A DNA stretch of 64,000 nt, from positions 2,458,001 to 2,522,000 of the forward strand of contig OY998185.1 of NCBI GenBank assembly GCA_963921935.1, in the 5' to 3' direction. Shown here one piece after another: positions 45,820 through 57,188 of the stretch (positions are counted from its first letter, which is position 1; each line of letters opens with the position of its first letter). This DNA comes from Galeruca laticollis. Lineage: Eukaryota > Arthropoda > Insecta > Coleoptera > Chrysomelidae. A program made the translations under genes and the position numbers. A model generated the notes under the pieces. It did no database searches. It saw nothing but the letters and a program-made list of their open reading frames with translations, and was not told the DNA's origin.

Positions 45820-47184
45820 TTACACGAACTACGTACTTGCCCTTGCTCGCCACAATTCCGGCATCTGATCTTTATCGGCTTCTTGTACATCATACTTTTT
45901 ATTGAACTGACGAACTGGTCAAATCTGTCTTCGTCACCTTCTTCTTGTATGGTCTTAATTTTGTTATATCCCGAGGCCTTCGTTGCTGCTTCGTATTCAA
46001 GAGCAGCTGTCAATGCGTCGACTAATGTTTTCAGATGGGCTAAACGAAGCGTCCTCTGCATGTCGGGGTCACGTAAGCCATCAATAAAGGCCTGGATGCT
46101 CAGACATTCCATCATGTTCTCTAGTGCAGACGGATAAGCAAATATAACGAGTCGGGCAATATCCACTTAATATTCTCGAAGTGCTTCGTCACATTTCTGC
46201 CTTCGTTTCTTCAGCTGGGACTGGTACAAATGTTCTAGATGTTCGTGACCGTATCGCATGTCCCACCTCTTCTTCAGCTGCTCGAAGTCATCCGTTTTTT
46301 CAAGCGGTATCGTCTGAAATAAATCTAAGGCATCTCCCCGAAGCGCTATAGTTAGGTTCACTGCTTTCTCCTTATCGGACCAATTATTCACTCTAGCGAC
46401 AGCTTCAAACTGTCTCACATATTTGGTCCACGACATCTGTCCATCGAACGCTGGGGCCTTGACTCGCGTAAAACTGCCAATGTCTTCTAATTTAGGGTGT
46501 GGTTCTGTCTTGCAAGGTTTCGTTTGCTCGGTGTTCTTTTCTTCCGCTGGCGTGCCTTGAGTTCTTTTTATTTTTCTCTAACTCCTTGATTTTTTCGTCC
46601 ATCGTTGTCATCTTATTCTCAATCTTCTCGTCCATCATTGTAATCTTATTCTCAATCTTCTCTTCCATCGTTGTAATCTTATTCTCGATTTTCTCGTCCA
46701 TCGTTGACATTTTATTCTCGATTTTAGATTTTAGAGACGAAATTTCATTTTCAACGTCAGTGGCAATGTCGTTTTTCATTAATAAGATATCGGCAGATAT
46801 ATCGTTCTTCAAAGCAAAAATCTTGTCGTTAATATTAGCAGAAATGTCGTTCTTCGCAGCAGAAATATTGTTTTTCACATTCGTTGAAATTTTCTCTTCC
46901 ATAGCAGAAATATCGTTCTTCATAGCATAAATATCGTTTTTCACATTCGTTGAAAGTTTCCCTTCCATGGCAGAAATTTTCTCGTCCATGTTAGCAGAAA
47001 TTGACGAGATTAAGGTGAAAAGCTCGTCATTAAATAAAACTGTTTCTGGATCAAAGCAGTCATTTTCCAGTGCCACTTTAAGTCGTTCTACTAATTCACT
47101 TTTCTTACCGGACGTTTCCAACTCACGATCTTCCAATTCTGCTCTTAGTTCCGTCACTTTCAGGTCACACAGTCTCTTGGCCAT
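45771..47184 (-). pseudogene. gag: Gag of the macrodomain-Gypsy element, with N-terminal SAP domain
   Basis: ATG at 47184. Residues 1-42 form a SAP domain (LKVTELRAELEDRELETSGK then L-V-E-R-L), a DNA-binding module of chromatin and scaffold-attachment proteins. Residues 60-215 are a long coiled coil built from repeats of I-x-x-K-M/I-x-x-M-x-E-K-I. This frame ends at 46492 after a shift near 46500; the capsid (46436-46167) starts MSWTKYVRQFEAVARVN and continues after a TAA (46166-46168) to a zinc knuckle CRNCGEQGQVRSSC, in which the His of C-x2-C-x4-H-x4-C reads Gln. Stop at 45771. Confidence 0.88.
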
Positions 47185-47210
47185 TTTTACGTAGCAATTT
47201 ATTTACATTA

Positions 47211-47227
47211 TCCCACTTCTGACACCA
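47211..47227 (-). other. Primer binding site, tRNA-Leu
   Basis: The minus strand reads TGGTGTCAGAAGTGGGA. It complements the 3' end (CCCACTTCTGACA plus CCA) of insect tRNA-Leu as I recall it from Drosophila. One base separates it from the LTR end. Confidence 0.8.
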
Positions 47228-47228
47228 A

Positions 47229-47693
47229 TGTAATGTTTTTCTTATTTATTAAAACGTTATTATTACAGGTGGGATAAATTCATCCACTCGGTAGGTTCAC
47301 TCACTCAATTTATCTATTCACTACACTATTCACTAATTATATACACAGTATATCCACATAAACTAATTTGCATAAACACTTCACTAATTTATATTCACTT
47401 ATTTACTGTTTATCTCATGATGTCAAATTATAAACTAAACTTACTCTCCCTGGTCGTTCCTTTATATATTAGTGCCTTTTTACTAGATAATTCTAGATTG
47501 CGGCTTACACAAAAACAATTGGCTTTCTGGTATTTTCTAGATAAGACTGTTTACAAAAACAATGTCTAGATAGGATAGTCACAATCGGAAACAGTTTTAA
47601 GAAATCCCTGTGCATCCGCAATAATTTTAACTTTCATACATAGCTTAGACATAGTCGGATTCAGGGTCTACACTAGTGTGCTATTTCGTAACA
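47229..47693 (-). repeat. 5' LTR of the macrodomain-Gypsy element
   Basis: 465 bp, TGTAATG...CGTAACA. The left end borders the tRNA-Leu primer site. The right side is followed by GTATT and then the large foldback at 47714. Confidence 0.9.
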
Positions 47694-47713
47694 GTATTTT
47701 CTACCGAATAAAT

Positions 47714-48873
47714 TAATTGAAATTTTCCGAAACCATACGAAATTTAAAAACTTGTTCGCTAGTGTTTTATATTTATAAATCTCAGAGAGGCATTATTAAA
47801 TTCGATATACACTCCAGTAATGTCCGTTCCACATCATATATATGTAATCTTGTGCTAGTGATCTCATTCAGGTGGAGAGACAAAATGTCATGGAAGTAGT
47901 ATTCTTGAAGAATTACGATTTATGATATAGAACTATTATCTAAAAAATTCCACTCTGTCGCTATGTCCTATGTATGAATATTATACAAATGCTTGTGGCT
48001 TAATGTGTCTCTTTGATTTAAACAATGTGTTTTAAGGAGCTGAACGAGCCTCGTCCAGACCTATCATTATGCATTTCTCCTTGTAATTGAAAACCACAGG
48101 AAATGACTTGAATCGAGAATTAAGCCGACCAACGTCACGTTTTATCAGGGTAATTCAATATTCGTCGTGGCATATAGCAAGGAAATTGATTGCATTTCCT
48201 TCGAAAAACCGTCAAAGTTTGTTCGAAAATATTTTCACATATATGTACATAGTATTAACCTACCTACAATGTCTGAGAACACCACACAGTTCATAACAAT
48301 TTTTCATTTTACTATGATACAGCAGTATCATAGTATCATGTACGTATATGTGAAAATATTCTCGATCAAACTGACGGTTTTTCGAAGGAAAAGCAATCAA
48401 TTTCCTTGCCATATGCCAAGACGAATATTGAATTACCCTGGAAAAACGTGACGTTGGTCGGCTTAATTCTCGATTCAAGTCATTTCTTGTGGTTTCCAAT
48501 TACAAGGAGAAAAGCATAATAATGCGTCCTGGACGAGGGTCGTTCAGCTCATTAAGACGCACTGTTTAAATCAAAGAAACACATTAAGCCATAAACATTT
48601 GTATAATATTCATACATAGGAGGTAGCGACAAAGTGGAATTTTTTAGATAATAGTTCTATATCATAAATCGTAATCCTTCAAGAACACTACTTCCATGAC
48701 ATGTTGTCTCTCCACCCGAAAGATATCACTAGCAGATTACATATGTATGATGTGGAACGGACATTACGGGAGTTTATATCGAATTTAATAATGATTTAGA
48801 TTTATAAATATAAAACACTAGCGAACGAGTTTTTAAATGTATGTTAGTATGGTTTCGGAAAACCTCAAAATTA
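47714..48873. repeat. Large foldback element, ~535-bp arms
   Basis: 47714-48248 is the reverse complement of 48340-48873 with scattered differences; the 91-base centre (48249-48339) is unrelated. Paired landmarks: AACTTGTTCGCTAGTG against CACTAGCGAACGAGTT, and GGTAATTCAATATTCGTC against GACGAATATTGAATTACC. No transposase frame; peptide frames in the arms mirror each other. An AATTCAATATTC / CTTCGAAGAAC-type string is shared loosely with the 22965-23488 element, so the two may be distant relatives. It lies 20 bases from the Gypsy LTR. Confidence 0.85.
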
Positions 48874-51120
48874 CTTGATTTGGGAGAAAACACATTGCGG
48901 TGGAAATAATGTATCATAAGAACAAACTGCTTTATTCAAAAATGATTATATCCTTTTCAGCATAACTTCAAAAAAAGTTAGTTATATGTAAAAATAATTC
49001 CAATTTAAACCTTATTCCATAACTATTCAATTTTTAAAGAGATTCTTTGACAGTACTTCAATTTCAATATTTGCCCGAATTCTCATTTTTTCAACTTATA
49101 TGAAAGATACATTATAATGATCACATCGGCTCTTAATTACATCTGAATTGACTTATCACCATCTGTTTAACTATCGTTCAAGGATACACTTCTGGAAAAC
49201 TTGTGGTTTAAGCATAATAATTTGATGCGATTGTCCTGTATCAGTGTGCTGAAAACCTACTAGGTTTGTTAGTAACAGGATGCCAAAATTCTAAATCTAA
49301 GTAATCCTTCGAACAAACTGGATCGAAAGACCAAACTACTCGTTGATATTTACATTTTAAATTCTATGTACTATCGAACAATATTATTTTCATTATAAAC
49401 GGAATTTTAATAATAGCAAACGTCACATTAAATATTGAAACCATTTTGTTAGCAATTAGGTTTGGATGCGAAATTATTAAAGGTTTCTGTAGCAGTAGAG
49501 GATGTCTCCTTCTTTAAAAGTGGGAGATTGTTCAAGGAAATATCAGTGTGAGTGGAACAAATGAACCTCCACCTCTCATAAAGAGCCCTTTTCAGTTGAT
49601 TTCTAAGTACCATGTTCCCGTTTTTACTTTTGGCTTAGAAAACGCTTCTCGTCAAAATTAAAAATTCTGTTGGCAGAAAAATTTAGTAATTGATCAATTT
49701 CCTTGTAAAGGTTGATTAAATGGTCAACATTTTCGTTTAGGCTCAGCTGGAGATGTTTCTATTGCATTAAATAGAAAGTTCAGGGCATATTTGTAAAAAT
49801 GATTCCAGCCAATCCTCATAGGTACTTCAAAGCAGTTTGAAAAAATGAATCAGTAAATAGTATTCCCAAATGTATTTCAAAAATATTATATTAATATTTG
49901 TTCATGACATGATGGTTTGATTTTTCATGGACAGAATATAAAAAGGTGAAATAACCAATAAAACCTCTTTGTTCGGTGTATTAAAAACTTGAACATATTA
50001 AGGTTTAAAAGTGTAGAGGTAATTAAAGTTTATTTACAAACAAAACGCGAATCCACTTCATGTTTTACGACAAAGATAACAAAAGAATTACCATGATCCC
50101 CGATATGTGTATTCATCAATTTAATTTGTTGCCATTTCACAAATGTGCCTTACCAATTACATCATAATAAAGATTCTCAGCATAAGTATGTCGATATTGA
50201 CATGAGCTTTTCAATACACTTGCATGATATTTCTATATCACTATAACTGTCGGATGGTATAAATGTTCTTCTTCATGATATCATGCAATATGTGATTAGC
50301 TAAGTCATATATACTCGTAATTCTTAGTTACATTGCAATAAAAATATACTTCTACAAAACAAACATTACAAAACTGTTAATGTCCAATTACTTGATTCAT
50401 ATAAAATTGCCATGGATGTTCAGTAGGTATATAAAGAATCTGCATATTCAAACTAAGGCGATTAGTGTCACATAAGGTGAGAATCGAACCCGGATCTTCC
50501 TATAGAAAGTTTAGTGCTTCACCTATCCTCTCTTCGAATTCAGTCTATTAAGTAGATTTTAATTATTTTGAATAATGTTCAGTGTATTTTTGTAATTGTT
50601 CCCTGAGAGTAGTAGTTTGAAGTGATAAAAGTAATTTCCAATTGATTTTATTTGTTTTTGGTAGATTTTGAGTTTTACCTGTTTCCGATTTGTTCCTTTT
50701 TTTTGGTTAACCTTAAGATTTTATTCTCATAGCCCGCTTTCAGTTAATTTTCTTTGATGGTTTTTTAGTAATTTTTTGTTGCTTGTGGATTTTTTAGTTA
50801 GTTAACTCTAGTTAGTGATTGCTTCAATTCTTTTTTAGTATATTTCAGTTTTTTTCAATTTGCTCAGGGCAAGTTGTTTTTAATCAGTTTTAAAGTGTAG
50901 TTTAGTTACTACTTACTACTAGTTATAACATACGCTATAGGTACCGCGTAAAACTTGCCTTTCGGATAGGATAGGTGAGTAAAATGCACATCAAGCAAAT
51001 TATTTTAATTGAACCGCAGCAAGCGCATTGTAATTAAAATTTCGATATTTTTCGAGAATCTAGTCTAGAACTAACCTAACCAAATTTTTATCCCATAAAT
51101 AATTTTAATAAAATGGTACT
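48874..51120. other. AT-rich region, no gene; one tRNA-like segment
   Basis: No supportable gene. 50560-50900 is T-rich on the plus strand, and 50900-51110 may be an LTR or leader of the gag-protease relic that follows (a GGTGAGT donor-like string at ~50973). The tRNA-like segment is listed separately. Confidence 0.35.
50474..50537 (-). other. tRNA-like segment with B-box, possible SINE head
   Basis: The minus strand contains CCGGGTTCGATTCTCACC, close to a Pol III B-box (GGTTCGANTCC) in tRNA T-arm context, with an AGGTGA...TCACCT pairing around it. A good A-box and acceptor stem are missing, so it is not a functional tRNA. It may be the head of a tRNA-derived SINE or a tRNA relic. Confidence 0.3.
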
Positions 51121-52290
51121 CCACAATTACCTATTTTAAAAAAAGAATATCTGGTTATGATACCAGAATTTGAAGGAAACAATGCATTACTTCCCAGGTT
51201 TATTGAAATTTCAGAGAAATCAGTCAATAAATTTTATAATACTGTAGATGTAGGCGATTCTCAAATGGAATATTTGATGTCCAGCATCTTAGCAAAAATG
51301 AGGTGAGGCAGCTATAAACATTTCTTCTTGTTGCTATAAGAACTTGAGAAAATCTAAAAGATGCACTGCGTAACACATACGCTGACAAAAGACATATTCA
51401 CACATTAAATATTGAACTATCAGAAATGAAACAAGGTAACGAAGCGCCTTTCGAATTTTATAATAGAATTAACATTAACAATCAAAGATTTCCAACTCCA
51501 ACTCAAATGAGTATGTCTACCAGAAACACATCTAGACCCCCACATTATCAAAATAGGTAATTCTAATCAACCAAGAAATTATATCTCGGTAGAACTCCAT
51601 GATATAGACGACTCCGATTGCACTAATGAAGAATCCGAAAATTTTTTAGAGACACCAGCCTCGGAACCAAATATTATTGACTTGTTAAACTTGAACAATT
51701 TAGAAAGTGTGTTATCCTATATAATTTTCCCACAACCAAACCTAAAAATGTGATCGGTACTGGTAGCACAAGCTCCTTTGTAGCTGAAATATATTTCAAA
51801 AAGTCTTTTGTTCAAAAACCATTCCATGTAAAATCAGCCTTTGGTAGCAGTCAACAACATTACTGCACCTTCATTCCAATCTCCAAAATGTTTAATTATA
51901 GGCATCCGCTTAATTTAGAATATTGCGTTTTCCAATTTCACGATCATTTCGATTGTTTGTTAGGATTAGATAATTTGAAAATAATCGATGCGATTATTGA
52001 TTTAAATAATAATTTATTAATGAATCTTTATAGTAAAACTAAATTAAATTTCTCAAATATTAAAAATGGATTTACGAATTGTATAGTAGTGCCTACAAGT
52101 TTTGAGCAAGCAATTAAACCCAAAATCTCTGTTTCTTCCTATATACTCAATAACAGTGCCTTTGGGAAAACGGTCCAGTTTTCACAAAATAGGCCAATAT
52201 TGTCCACCTTAGCGTCTCATAGTTTCGTAGCAATATTGAGTTTTATGACTTTATCAAGATATATTATTTCCCTAATTTTTAAATAACATA
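51120..52290 (+). pseudogene. Errantivirus-like gag-protease relic
   Basis: 51155-51300 translates as a capsid start resembling the Gag of the 2.5-10 kb element (PEFEGNNALLPRFIEI), broken by a TGA near 51303 and by frame changes. After a Gln/Asn/Asp-rich tail (51560-51720) a 178-codon clean frame (51750-52286) contains the protease: IGTGSTSSF in place of I-D-T/S-G-S, so the catalytic Asp is Gly, then CLLGLDNLK. It is followed by linker sequence but no RT. The minus-strand element at 2.5-10 kb has the same order and similar motifs (LLDSGSTKSF, GLIGLDSLK). Confidence 0.7.
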
Positions 52291-53064
52291 TTGATCCCAA
52301 TTTCTCACATTTATACTTGGAAAATTCACCCAGGAAGTATTCGATACTGGATAATTTAATGTTTTTATTTCATTTTGAAACTAAAAGGATTATAATTCTT
52401 GTTGGAATCTACAATTAAAGAAAATTTGTATAAGAGCTGTATGTAGAAAGAAGTCAAAATGGTTGCTGGGTTATGATAATAACAAAGCTTCAGATTTTTT
52501 TTCGTAACGGCTATATATCTGATCGCATTATACCTATATTATTATTTTTATAAAAATTTTATTATCAATGAATATTCTATTATTGATTCAATCAACCAAT
52601 AATTTGTTAATGTATACTCATTAATCAACTACATCAAGTATCAAAACATTTTAAGTTGGACCAATACATACTTTCATACGCTATGTAGCCTATATGGACA
52701 TAATATATATATAATATTTTTAAAAGTATATGATTTAAACGGACGCAGAATGGGGTTTCAATGAAATAAATCGTCTATAATTTTGTGAAAAACTTGGCAA
52801 CCTTGCATGGATGTATGATTAAATGCAAATCAGACAAAAACGTATATGTTGGAAGTTCAAATACTTACGGCTGGGAGGAGCTAGAAGTATTTTGGAATGT
52901 CAAAAATGCATACACTTTTTTATATATATAGACCAATTTAAACCGACAATGCAGCTCTAGATGCACAAAAGAGTAAATATACACAACCAAAATATTTAAG
53001 AATTTAGTCTTTCGAGGGGACGCACAAATACATTTCCTTGTACGGACCAATAGATACCGAGATG

Positions 53065-53065
<1 letters not shown>
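52290..53065. other. AT-rich region, no gene seen
   Basis: No frame or repeat is supportable before the TA tract that begins at 53068. Confidence 0.35.
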
Positions 53066-53067
<2 letters not shown>

Positions 53068-53130
<63 letters not shown>

Positions 53131-53410
53131 TTATATATATATAACAAGATGTACGAATAGTGCGTGACATATGAACAATAAGCAACGAATAGATAAGTGG
53201 GTATTGCACGCAAATAGAAGAAGAAGGGGCTACTGAAAAGAGTGGTAACCGCAGACATGCATGTTTCTGGCTCATTAGCCGTCATCTGTTCTTGGTTGTA
53301 CCGTACCGATGACGGCTATTGAGCCAGAAACATGCATGTCTGCGGTTACCACTCTTTTCAGTAGCCCCTTCTTCTATGTGCGTGCAATACCCACTTATCT
53401 ATTCGTTGCT

Positions 53411-53468
<58 letters not shown>

Positions 53469-53483
53469 ATATATATATGTATA

Positions 53484-53530
<47 letters not shown>
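53068..53530. repeat. Hairpin element bounded by TA microsatellites (copy B)
   Basis: (TA)n at 53068-53143 and 53413-53530. Between them 53177-53286 pairs almost perfectly with 53308-53414 around a ~21-base loop. Each arm contains the core shared with copy A at 18391-18438 (GGGGCTACTGAAAAGAGTGG, ACATGCATGTTTCTGGCT). In copy A the core is in the loop; here it is duplicated in both arms. Readable peptides such as MSQKHACLRLPL on both strands arise from this repeat and are not genes. Confidence 0.85.
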
Positions 53531-53695
53531 TAAACATAGGTTTATTGGGGAAGCGGCAAATTAAAACGAGTACCCTTCATACTTTCTCATATACTTTATC
53601 CTTGAAAAGGAATTAATAAATTCTGAAAGCTTGGACATAAAAAAGTATCAAGAGTACTAGTTTTAATTTGTCACTTCCCCAATAATCCTATGTTT
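53531..53695. repeat. 165-bp MITE with ~44-bp terminal inverted repeats
   Basis: TAAACATAGGTTTATTGGGG at the left pairs with CCCCAATAATCCTATGTTTA at the right; the pairing extends for about 44 bases. It is embedded in TA tracts on both sides. Non-coding. Confidence 0.8.
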
Positions 53696-53850
53696 ATTTA
53701 TATATATATATATATCAAGGTAGCAGGTAGGAACTCCTTTTGGATAGTCCTATCAGGGAGAATGAATCAATCCCTTCCTACTGCAGATTCCAGGCGTCTC
53801 CTGACCCGGGAGGCTAGTACCTGTTTAGGGTCCCTGGCCCAGGGATACGG

Positions 53851-54036
53851 GTGAAAACCATACCGGCAGAGAAGGCGGAGAAGAAGGACTTCAGTACGGC
53901 GGATCTGGCGCAAATGGCAACCCTGCTTTTGGGGACGTATGAAAGCAACAATATAAGGGCACTCTTTTGTCCTAGCGTTAAGAAATTGGCCCTAAAGGCG
54001 GAAGAACTATTATTAGTCAACGGCATAAGAATGTAG
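53851..54036 (+). CDS. Short leader ORF of the RTE-type element
   Basis: 61 codons, Ala/Lys/Leu-rich, with no recognised domain; a predicted helix-rich peptide. It lies between a GC-rich leader and the endonuclease frame. RTE-type elements may have a small first ORF, but whether this one is used is unknown. Confidence 0.35.
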   Translation: MKTIPAEKAEKKDFSTADLAQMATLLLGTYESNNIRALFCPSVKKLALKAEELLLVNGIRM

Positions 54037-54070
54037 AAGGCAAGGAGAAACCTCTACATTAAAGATCCAC

Positions 54071-57000
54071 GTGGATTTCTCTAGTATAATCATCATGGTT
54101 ATACAACAAAACACAAACTTTACTGATCATGGATATCGGATACCAAGATCCGGCAGGGGAGGAAACCCAAAGCGAGACCACAGGGCCTCCCAGGTCGTTA
54201 CCCTGCGAAATCCCTGTGACAAATCGAAGCCAACAACAGCACAACACCAAATTGGAAATAAACTAAAGATTGGCACATGGAATGTCAGGAGTATGTTTGA
54301 GTCGGGAAAATGCATAATGTGATACAAGAGATGGAAAGACTATGTATAGATATACTCGGTATCAGCGACAGTAGGTGGCCAGATTCGGGCCAACTAACCA
54401 CGGCAAACGGTATGATATATTTCTCTGGAAATAATGAGGCCCACCATAGAAATGGAGTTGCAGTTCTTGTGTCGAAAAATATTATGTCATCGGTGATTGG
54501 TTTCACTCTTATATCAGATAGAATCATGCTTTTACAACTTCAAACATATACGAGCAAACTAAACATCATACAAGTATATGCTCCTACAGCCGAAAAACCT
54601 GATGAAGAGATCGAGCTATTTTACGAAGGTGTTGAGTCAGTCCTATCTTCAACAAAATCAAGAAATGTTACAATTATCTTAGGCGGTTTTAATGCTAAGA
54701 TTGGAAACGGAAAATGTGATAAATACGTAGGCGAGTACGGACTTGGGGTGAGAAATGAAAGAGGTGACAGGTGGCTAGAATTTTGCCAAGTGAACAACTA
54801 CATAATAACAAACACTTTCTACAAACTTCCCATGCGAAGACTATATACCTGGAAATCTCCGCAAGACAACAAAAAGAAACCGGTAAGAAATCAAATAGAT
54901 TATTTTTTGGTAAATGAAAGATACAAAAATTGTGTTAAATCGGTAAAAGCATATCCAGGCGCTGACGTGTTTTCCGACCATAATCCATTGATAGCACGAA
55001 TTCACATCAAATTAAAGAGGACAATAAAAACCACTAAAAGGAACCAAGGGGATATTGGATATTTACATAAGGAAAAAACTAGCCAGAACATAAAAACAAA
55101 AATAAACAACAACTTACGAAAACTTGATCTAGAAGAAGAAAATCAGAACCAACATGATATAAATAAGAAATGGCATCACTTTAAATCAGCGTTGATGGAA
55201 CCTATGAAGGAAATTTGTAAGAATGAGATGCGTACAGCAAAACACGACTGGATGACCGACGAAATTCTACATATCATGAATAAAAGAAGAACTTTTAAAG
55301 ACAAATGCGAACAACAATACAAAACAATACAAGTCGAAATACGAAAGAAAATCAGAGTGGCAAAAGAAAATTTCTATAAAAAAAATGTGAAGAAATCGAA
55401 GAATTGCAACAAAAACATGACAGCTTCAATATACACAAGAAAGTAAAAGAACTAGCAGGAATGCAAAGAAGCAAGCGACTCAATACATTATACGACATAG
55501 ATGGTAGAATAATAACAGATATAGAAGAAAAACTAAAAGCCTGGAAAAATTATGTCGAGGAATTCTTTGAAGACCATAGACAGAAGGAATACCTTGAATG
55601 CGCGGACAGAGACGAAGGACCAGAAATAACAAAGGAAGAAGTTTTATATGCTCTGAACTCGCTGAAAAACAGGAGGGCACCAGGCCCAGATGAACTACCA
55701 GCCGAAGTTCTCAAACTTATTGAAGAAGAGCAGATACATGTCTTGGTGGATCTGTTTAACAACATCTATAAATCGGGAATCATACCACAGGAATGGCTGA
55801 CATCAACTTTTATAACGCTACCAAAAAAAGAAATCCTAAACATTGTCAAGATTATCGCACTATAAGTCTAATGGGACATACCTTGAAAGCATTCTTACAA
55901 GTCATACATACCAGAATATATAGGAAACTAGATCAGGACATCAGTGAAACTCAATTCGGGTTTAGAAATGGCCTGGGTACCCGTGAAGCGTTATTCGCAC
56001 TCAACGTTATGTCTCAGAGATGCCTAGACATGAACCAGGATATGTATCTATGCTTTATTGACTACACTAAAGCCTTTGATAAAGTGCGCCATGATCACAT
56101 AAAACTGTTGCAGGCAAAATACTTAGACTCTAGAGATATCAACATTATTTCAAATCTCTATTATGGTCAAAGAGCAGTAGTGAAGATAGAAGAAAATACA
56201 ACTGAAGATATAGAAAGAAAAAAAGGAGTTCGTCAGGGATGTGTGCTTTCACCAATTCTTTTTAACGCATACTCGGAAGATATCATGAATAGAGCACTGG
56301 CTGATCAGGAATATGGCATTAAAATCAATGGAAGACCAATCAACAATCTAAGATATGCCGATGATACAGTGCTGATAGCCGAAACACTTCAAGACCTACA
56401 GAAACTTGTTAATGCAGTTGTGGAAGCTAGTGAGGAATATGGACTGTCACTAAACACAAACAAAACCAAATTTATGGTTATAACAAAATCGGTCCAAAAC
56501 ATAGGAAATATATTAATACATAACCAGCCAATTGAAAGAGTGAGAAAATACAATTATCTGGGAACTCTTTTCAATGAAAATGCGGACTGCTCTTAGGAAA
56601 TAAAAATCCGAATTGAAAAAGCGCGGAGTACTTTCACGAGGATGAAACGAGTATTCTGCAGTCGAGATCTCAGCTTGGAACTCAAATTGCGTCTTATGAG
56701 ATGCTATGTTCTATCAGTGCTGTACTATGGCATGGACATTAAAGAAGAACGATGTAAAGAAAGTAGAGGTATTTGAGTTCTGGGTGTATCGCAGGATTTT
56801 GAGAATCTCATGGGTACAGAAAGTCACTAATGCCGAAGTGTTAAGAAGGATAAAACAAGACAAGGAAATTGTCCTAACTATTAAAAAAAGGAAGCTGCTC
56901 TACCTTGGTCACGTTATGAGGGGGGACAAATATCAACTGCTCCAGCTCGTTGTGCAAGGAAAAATAAGTGGAAGAACATCAATAGGAACGAGAAGACATT

Positions 57001-57122
57001 CCTGGTTAAAAAATCTTGGCGAATGGTTCAACGCCACCAATAGTCACCTTTTTAGAGCAGCGGTATCCAAAATACGAATAGCCTTGATGATTGCCAACCT
57101 TCGGAACGAAGACGGCACTTGA
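54071..57122 (+). pseudogene. Endonuclease-reverse transcriptase of the RTE-type element
   Basis: AP-endonuclease: KIGTWNVRSMFESGK (54265) and, after a 1-2 base shift near 54315, the frame 54310-55446 with GISDSRWPDSG, GVAVLVSKNI, NVTIILGGFNAKIG and FSDHNPLIARI; the Asp of the usual G-D-F/W-N motif reads Gly (GGFNA). The RT begins in the frame 55404-55865 (NRRAPGPDELPAEVLK) and, after a shift near 55830, continues in 55793-56596 with FGFRNGLGTREA, FIDYTKAFDKV, GVRQGCVLSPILFN and RYADDTVLIA. A TAG at 56594 and a shift near 56740 precede the C-terminal part to 57122 (GHVMRGDKY, ISGRTSIGTRRHSWLKNL). The RT catalytic residues are intact, but the copy is inactive. Confidence 0.88.
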
Positions 57123-57130
57123 AGAAGAAG

Positions 57131-57131
<1 letters not shown>

Positions 57132-57185
<54 letters not shown>
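57132..57185. repeat. TA microsatellite
   Basis: About 26 TA units joining the RTE tail to the next element's LTR. Confidence 0.95.

Positions 57186-57188
<3 letters not shown>

Larger units (their letters stand above)
41271..47693 (-). mobile_element. Ty3/Gypsy retrotransposon with SAP-Gag and Pol-macrodomain-CCCH extension
   Basis: Minus-strand order: 5' LTR (47229-47693), tRNA-Leu primer site, gag with SAP domain, coiled coil, capsid and zinc knuckle, protease, RT, RNase H, integrase, macrodomain, CCCH finger, purine tract, 3' LTR (41271-41717). LTRs start TG and end CA in both readings. Target duplication is unclear (TTAT left, GTAT right). Multiple frameshifts, stops and a deletion across the integrase core inactivate it. 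A solo LTR of the same family lies at 24090-24533. Confidence 0.92.
53716..57131 (+). mobile_element. RTE-type non-LTR retrotransposon, near full length
   Basis: Starts after a TA tract and runs through a short leader frame, an endonuclease, RT and C-terminal domain to a tail of GAAGAAGAAGATATAATATAT continuing as TA repeats. The wording of its protein (GTWNVRSMFESGK; a C-terminus ending IALMIANLRN) is that of elements often annotated in insects as craniofacial development protein 2-like, which belong to the RTE clade. Four lesions break the ORF. Confidence 0.85.

Noticed and set aside
46499..46930. Long plus-strand frame rich in Phe, Ile and Ser
   Set aside because: It is the opposite-strand shadow of the Gag coiled-coil repeats.
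41274..47694. ACAG as target duplication of the macrodomain-Gypsy element
   Set aside because: It would require LTR ends without TG..CA; the LTR comparison places the left end at 41271, where no good duplication is seen.
48087..48499. Mirror-image frames with NDLNRELSRPTSRF
   Set aside because: Produced by the two arms of the 47714-48873 foldback.
52865..53564. Three similar frames starting MSQKHACLRLPL on both strands, and a related one at 18.4 kb
   Set aside because: They come from the inverted-repeat core, appear on both strands and run into TA tracts; no coding sign beyond repetition.
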